DNA from: Brevibacillus_H ginsengisoli
Lineage (GTDB): Bacteria; Bacillota; Bacilli; Brevibacillales; Brevibacillaceae
NCBI RefSeq assembly: GCF_050113715.1
Contig: NZ_JBNJQR010000001.1
Span: 248,001 to 312,000 of the forward strand
DNA: 64,000 nucleotides
Direction: 5' to 3'
Shown here: one piece after another, positions 59,940 to 64,000 of the stretch
Numbering within the stretch: the stretch's first letter is position 1
Layout: every line of letters begins with the position of its first letter
Notes under the pieces: model-generated
Databases searched by the model: none
What the model was told of the DNA's origin: nothing
The model's input: only the letters and a program-made list of their open reading frames with translations
Position numbers and translations under genes: made by a program

Positions 59940-61289
59940 CTATCCGATCATGATTTTTCCTTTTGGATAACGGAAGTATTCTTTTTCTTTGCGCTGTGCC
60001 AGTGCGAAGGCGATGGTAAGCGGTCCAACCCTTCCGGCGAACATCGTCATGGTGATGAGTAATCGGCCAATTGGCGTCAGATGCGGCGTAAGGCCCATCG
60101 ACAGGCCAACTGTACCAAAAGCAGAGGTTGATTCAAACAAAATCATCAGGAAGTTATCCGTGTGCTCCGTAAAGGTAAGAATCATCGTGACTGCTGTAAC
60201 CAGAAACAAACCGCTGATGGTAACGGTAAGCGATTTATAAATCATGCTCGGGTCAATCCGTTGGCGGAAGAAGATAACGTCTTCCTTGCCTTTAATCTGT
60301 GCCCAAACTGCTCCTAACAAGGTGGCAAAAGTGGTTGTTTTGATACCGCCACCAGTCGAACCAGGGGATGCCCCGATAAACATGAGAAAAATAATCAAGA
60401 ACAGCGAAGACTGACGCATATCCGAGATACTTAGTGTGTTGGATCCAGCGGTGCGAGCGGTGACCGATTGATAGAACGAGCCAAGAACCTTACCCGTCAT
60501 GGATAATGGTTGAATTGTCTTGGGATTCTGGTACTCAATCAGGAAAATTAATACCGTACCCACGAGAAGCAATAAACCGGTCGTGGCGAGAACCACTTTG
60601 GTATGTAAGGACAATCTGCGTTGATAACGACGGAATTCATACAGTTCGGCTACGACGATAAATCCGATCCCGCCTAGAATAATTAGGGAGCAGATAACAA
60701 GATTCACCAACGGATCCTCCACGTAGCCTGTTAAACTGCGAAAACCACCCATCAAATCAAAGCCAGCATTGTTAAAGTTAGAGATACTATGAAAAAAACC
60801 GTAATAGAATGCTCTTCCGATCGGCATATCATAGGAAAAACGAAGGGAAAGAAGAATTCCGCCAATCACTTCTGTAATAACCGTAAAAATCAATAAGGTC
60901 CGTGCCAGACGTACAATTCCTTCGATAGAGACTTGATTCAATGATTCTTGAAGAAGGAGTCGTTCACGTAGGGAAATTCTTTTGCGCATGATTAAAGCAA
61001 AGAGCGTCGCAAAAGTCATGAAGCCCAATCCGCCAATCTGGATGAGGGACAAAAGCACAATTTGTCCAAACAGACTAAAGGTGGTGCCGGTATCCACAAC
61101 GACAAGCCCCGTTACACAAGTAGCCGAAGTGGCGGTAAAGATCGCATCGATCCAAGGTAGCGGTACACCACTCCGTGTAGCTAAAGGCAAATGTAGAAGG
61201 GCAGCCCCGATAAAAATTATGAGGGCAAATCCGATGACCAGCATTTTGGGAGGATCATGCCGGATATCGCGAATAAAATGAAGTGACAT
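59940..61289 (-). CDS. ktrB: Potassium uptake membrane subunit, KtrB/TrkH family
   Basis: A 449-residue channel subunit with four pseudo-repeats of two helices around a pore loop. Selectivity-filter segments are visible as TATSATCVTGLVVVD (about 52-66), SISNFNNAGFDLM (about 168-180), TARTAGSNTLS, and STSAFGTVGLSMGL (about 392-405). It needs a cytosolic RCK partner (KtrA), which is not in the window. Length and N-terminus fit KtrB rather than the longer TrkH. It is followed after six bases by no same-strand gene; the DedA gene lies just upstream of its start. Confidence 0.9.
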   Translation of the reverse strand: MSLHFIRDIRHDPPKMLVIGFALIIFIGAALLHLPLATRSGVPLPWIDAIFTATSATCVTGLVVVDTGTTFSLFGQIVLLSLIQIGGLGFMTFATLFALIMRKRISLRERLLLQESLNQVSIEGIVRLARTLLIFTVITEVIGGILLSLRFSYDMPIGRAFYYGFFHSISNFNNAGFDLMGGFRSLTGYVEDPLVNLVICSLIILGGIGFIVVAELYEFRRYQRRLSLHTKVVLATTGLLLLVGTVLIFLIEYQNPKTIQPLSMTGKVLGSFYQSVTARTAGSNTLSISDMRQSSLFLIIFLMFIGASPGSTGGGIKTTTFATLLGAVWAQIKGKEDVIFFRQRIDPSMIYKSLTVTISGLFLVTAVTMILTFTEHTDNFLMILFESTSAFGTVGLSMGLTPHLTPIGRLLITMTMFAGRVGPLTIAFALAQRKEKEYFRYPKGKIMIG

Positions 61290-61295
61290 TCGTTA

Positions 61296-61907
61296 TCAAC
61301 GTCCTCTATTGTGTACGTAATTTCTCCAGAATAGGAGGCATCCACCCAGTAGTATAACGCCTAATAGAATTCTTACCAAGTAGTCTTTAATAATTTCTAC
61401 AAAAGTATTCCAGTTTTCTCCCAAAACATAACCAACACTGATCCAGAATGTACAGAATAACAAAAAACCCGCAAAACTATAAAGAAGAAATGCGGGCCAG
61501 CTTAGATTCCCCAGCCCGGCTACATAGGAAGAGAGTGTTCGTACACCAGGAAGCATCCTTCCCAGCAACAGAACCAACGCCCCGTAGCGCTTGGAGAAGT
61601 TGGTGGTGATTTGAATGGAGCGCTCCGAGATGAAGAGAAACTTGCCGTACTTGTAGAGAAGGGGTAACCCGTATATTTTGCCAAACAGATAGGCAATGAT
61701 GGAACCGACGCCGCTTCCCAATGTTGCAAAAAAAATGACATGTGTTAGTGTAAAACGATGGTCGCTGGCGAGAAAGCCGTAAAAAGCCAAAACACCGTCA
61801 CCGGGAAATGGAAGCCCTGCCCCTTCGATGACAAGTGTCAAAAAAACGCCCAGATACCCTAATTGGCTGGTGGTCAGCACGATTGTGTCCCAAATATTCG
61901 TGATCAC
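61296..61907 (-). CDS. DedA family membrane protein
   Basis: A 203-residue DedA protein. The VTT domain includes FLTLVIEGAGLPFPGDGVLAFYGFLA (acidic and Pro-rich re-entrant helix, about 21-46), GSGVGSIIAYLFGK (about 65-78), the Arg-bearing LLLGRMLPGVRTLSSYVAGLG (about 112-132) and later membrane helices. This is the classic DedA pattern with the GR and P-x-x-R motifs, unlike the YqaA-like relative at 10445. It probably takes part in undecaprenyl-phosphate or phospholipid recycling. It ends six bases before ktrB and may be cotranscribed. Confidence 0.9.
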   Translation of the reverse strand: MITNIWDTIVLTTSQLGYLGVFLTLVIEGAGLPFPGDGVLAFYGFLASDHRFTLTHVIFFATLGSGVGSIIAYLFGKIYGLPLLYKYGKFLFISERSIQITTNFSKRYGALVLLLGRMLPGVRTLSSYVAGLGNLSWPAFLLYSFAGFLLFCTFWISVGYVLGENWNTFVEIIKDYLVRILLGVILLGGCLLFWRNYVHNRGR

Positions 61908-62088
61908 AGAAAATCACCTCAAGGAAGTATATGGGACAGGTCGCTGATTTAGCCCTTTACGTTTTTGCAGGTGAAATGTGAAAAAAGGACGTGCCATAAT
62001 CTCCTCCATTGACAGTTCACATAGGATCATGATAGCGGATGTAGTAAAATGAAAAGAGTGATCAAGGAAGAATTAGGGAGGAAAAGAG

Positions 62089-62595
62089 ATGAGTACACAA
62101 GAACATAAAGCGGAAGCGCCACGAGCTGTAGGCTTGATGGTGATTACTGTTTCAGATACAAGAAACGAGGAAACGGACAAGAGCGGACAACTCATGAAAT
62201 CTCTTTTGACAGAGGCTGGGCATGAAGTAGCATTGTATCGTATTGTGAAGGACGAGCCGTCAGAGATTTGTGCTGCTATAGAAGAAGGTGTTGCGACTAC
62301 AGGGGTAGACGTCATCCTCATTAACGGTGGGACAGGCATTGCCAAGAGGGATACGACCTACGAGGCCGTGAGTGGCTTGTTGGAGAAGGAGATGCCAGGG
62401 TTTGGAGAGATTTTTCGATTCCTGAGCTATACCGAAGACATAGGATCGGCAGCCATTCTGAGTCGAGCCATTGCCGGAACCTATAAGGACAAAGCGATTT
62501 TCTCCACACCTGGTTCCACGGGTGCCGTACGGCTTGCGATGACCAAGTTAATTCTGCCTGAAATTGGGCATGTTGTAAGGGAACTAAGAAAGTAG
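62089..62595 (+). CDS. moaB: Molybdenum cofactor biosynthesis protein B
   Basis: A 168-residue MogA/MoaB-type protein, which binds molybdopterin and supports its adenylylation before metal insertion. Motifs are MVITVSDTRNEETDKSGQLM (about 16-35) and ILINGGTGIAKRDTTYEAV (about 77-95) with the GGTG substrate loop. Family members range from MPT adenylyltransferase to non-catalytic paralogues, so the activity is not certain. It lies 4.5 kb from the molybdoenzyme operon, on a separate transcript, so proximity may be coincidental. Confidence 0.93.
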   Translation: MSTQEHKAEAPRAVGLMVITVSDTRNEETDKSGQLMKSLLTEAGHEVALYRIVKDEPSEICAAIEEGVATTGVDVILINGGTGIAKRDTTYEAVSGLLEKEMPGFGEIFRFLSYTEDIGSAAILSRAIAGTYKDKAIFSTPGSTGAVRLAMTKLILPEIGHVVRELRK

Positions 62596-62603
62596 GTGGA
62601 TTT

Positions 62604-64000
62604 GTGAAGATTGTTTTATCTACATTAAATGCGAAATTCATTCATTCCTCTCTGGCTCTTCGTTATCTGAGAAGCTATGCGGAACCGACCTTTCCGGATA
62701 TCGAGCTGGTTGAATATACGATTAATGACGTGCTGTTGAATATTGTGGGAGATTTGCACAAGCGTAAGCCGGATCTCATCGCTTTCTCCTGTTATATCTG
62801 GAACATTACGGAGACACTCGCTGTTGTCCGCAATCTGAAAAAAGTGCTGCCCAACGTGCCGATTATTCTGGGCGGGCCTGAGGTTTCCTACGACACAGAT
62901 ATGTGGCTAAAAGAGCATCCCTATGTGGACGCCATCGTAATTGGGGAGGGTGAGGTAACCTTCCTTGAGCTTTGTCAGGCATACGAGGTGGCGCATCAAA
63001 CAGGAGAGCCTGTTAAGCTGTCCGATGTTGCGGGGATTGCCTACAGCGAAGGAGACCGGGTTCGGTTTACTTTTCCACGGAAGCAGTTGGAGGATCTCAA
63101 TACCATACCTTCGCCGTTTGAAAACCATTTGGATGAACTGAAGAACCGCGTGGTCTATTTCGAAGCCTCCAGAGGCTGTCCGTTCAGCTGCCAATATTGT
63201 CTCTCCTCCATTGAGAGCGGCGTAAGGTACTTCGATGTGGAACGGACCAAGCGCGATTTGAAGCGATTGATTGATTACGGGATCAAGACAGTGAAATTCG
63301 TGGACCGTACCTTTAACATTCATAAGAGATATGCCATGGATGTGTTTCAGTTCTTGATTGATAATCACAATGGTACAGTTTTCCAATTCGAGATTACGGC
63401 AGATATTTTGAAGCCGGACGTGGTGGACTTCTTAGCGGAGAATGCTCCACCGGGAACTTTTCGTTTTGAGATCGGTGTTCAATCTACCAATGATGAAACC
63501 AATCGTCTGGTTCAACGCAGGCAGGACTTTGAGAAGCTCAGCTATACGGTAAGAAAAATCAAAGATTCCGGAAAAATTGACCAGCACCTTGATTTAATTG
63601 CGGGACTTCCCGAAGAAGATTATCATTCGTTCCGACAAACGTTTAATGATGTATTTGCCCTTCGTCCGGAAGAGCTTCAGCTAGGCTTCCTGAAAATGCT
63701 TCGTGGTACTGGTGTTAGAGCGCGAGCGGCCAACCACGGCTATACTTTTATGGATGAACCGCCTTACGAAATCCTTGGGAATAACGTCCTTCCATTCTCT
63801 GACATCCAGCGGATCAAACGAACCGAGGATATTCTTGAGAAATTCTGGAATTCCCATCGGATGGATCATACGATGGAATGGGTGATTTCGCGTCTTTTTG
63901 AGACACCGTTCGACTTCTTCCAGGCATTCGGAGACTACTGGGAAGAGAGAGGCTGGAATCGTATCGGTCACCAATTGGAGGATCTGTTTACCCGGTTAAA
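62604..64000 (+). CDS. B12-binding domain radical SAM protein (3'-truncated by window)
   Basis: An open frame of 465 codons from GTG 62604 (AGGTGG upstream) that runs off the right edge. The N-terminal cobalamin-binding domain (about 1-135) has FSCYIWNITETL and ILGGPEVSYD. The radical SAM core has the cluster motif C-x3-C-x2-C in SRGCPFSCQYCLSS (about 188-201), followed by KFVDRTFN and GLPEEDY. A DUF4080-type C-terminal domain appears to begin near VLPFSDIQRIKRTEDI. Such proteins are common in Bacillota with unassigned reactions, typically methylations or rearrangements. It begins eight bases after moaB and is likely cotranscribed. Confidence 0.88.
   Translation, partial: MKIVLSTLNAKFIHSSLALRYLRSYAEPTFPDIELVEYTINDVLLNIVGDLHKRKPDLIAFSCYIWNITETLAVVRNLKKVLPNVPIILGGPEVSYDTDMWLKEHPYVDAIVIGEGEVTFLELCQAYEVAHQTGEPVKLSDVAGIAYSEGDRVRFTFPRKQLEDLNTIPSPFENHLDELKNRVVYFEASRGCPFSCQYCLSSIESGVRYFDVERTKRDLKRLIDYGIKTVKFVDRTFNIHKRYAMDVFQFLIDNHNGTVFQFEITADILKPDVVDFLAENAPPGTFRFEIGVQSTNDETNRLVQRRQDFEKLSYTVRKIKDSGKIDQHLDLIAGLPEEDYHSFRQTFNDVFALRPEELQLGFLKMLRGTGVRARAANHGYTFMDEPPYEILGNNVLPFSDIQRIKRTEDILEKFWNSHRMDHTMEWVISRLFETPFDFFQAFGDYWEERGWNRIGHQLEDLFTRL

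Noticed and set aside
1..64000. CRISPR arrays, rRNA and tRNA genes
   Set aside because: No regularly spaced short direct repeats, no rRNA-like blocks and no cloverleaf with the usual conserved positions were found by eye; the T-box segments are leaders, not tRNA genes.

Overview
The window looks like a chromosomal segment of a spore-forming Bacillota, most likely Brevibacillus or a close Paenibacillales relative. The evidence is sporulation and germination genes (cwlJ, gerQ, ytxC, a CotF-like coat protein), a futalosine-pathway menaquinone gene (mqnC), T-box and S-box leaders, the L20-type leader of infC-rpmI-rplT, and strong AGGAGG ribosome sites. Species assignment is inference. No rRNA, tRNA, CRISPR array or intact transposase was found.

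Layout. 1-7.3 kb: a truncated membrane sensor, deoD, an hsdM-hsdS pair without hsdR, a DinB-like protein, a soluble chemoreceptor, an AlaX editing protein and PPK2. 7.4-9.4 kb: an Fnr regulator with a C-terminal iron-sulfur motif diverges from ldh; the ldh promoter carries an Fnr-like box at about -41.5 and a Rex-like palindrome over the -10. 9.4-14.9 kb: gerQ, cwlJ, a DedA protein, a coat-like protein, mqnC and ytxC; mqnC lies between two copies of a palindromic intergenic repeat. 14.9-18.6 kb: T-box/thrS, then infC-rpmI-rplT, where infC appears to start at AUC.

18.7-26 kb: a two-gene cohesin/dockerin module. The first gene encodes a secreted repeat protein with a seven-repeat propeller-like region, long tandem repeats and a C-terminal dockerin. 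The adjoining gene encodes a secreted protein with two cohesins. No cellulase or other glycoside hydrolase is visible in either gene, so this looks like a non-cellulosomal surface or extracellular assembly. It is one of the two most unusual systems here.

26-46.7 kb: a cupredoxin lipoprotein, small membrane proteins, a chemoreceptor, SAM riboswitch-metI-metC, a PadR-DUF4180 fusion with a hydrolase, divergent sulfate assimilation genes (sulfite reductase; cysH-sat), the T-box-controlled ilvB-ilvN-ilvC-leuA-leuB operon, and a solute:sodium symporter.

46.9-57.6 kb: a visibly AT-richer island. It encodes a solute-binding protein, a sensor kinase and an NtrC-type regulator, followed by a near-perfect sigma-54 promoter and a four-gene molybdoenzyme operon (FeS subunit, NrfD-like anchor, 1032-aa Tat-exported catalytic subunit, TorD-like chaperone). 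The B-C-A gene order matches tetrathionate (ttrBCA) and selenate (srdBCA) reductase operons, but the substrate cannot be read from sequence. The wiring suggests that the external substrate is bound by the binding protein, relayed through the kinase to the sigma-54 activator, and then respired.

57.6-64 kb: a chemoreceptor with a hairpin-containing leader, KtrB/TrkH, a second DedA protein, moaB and a B12-binding radical SAM protein cut by the window end.
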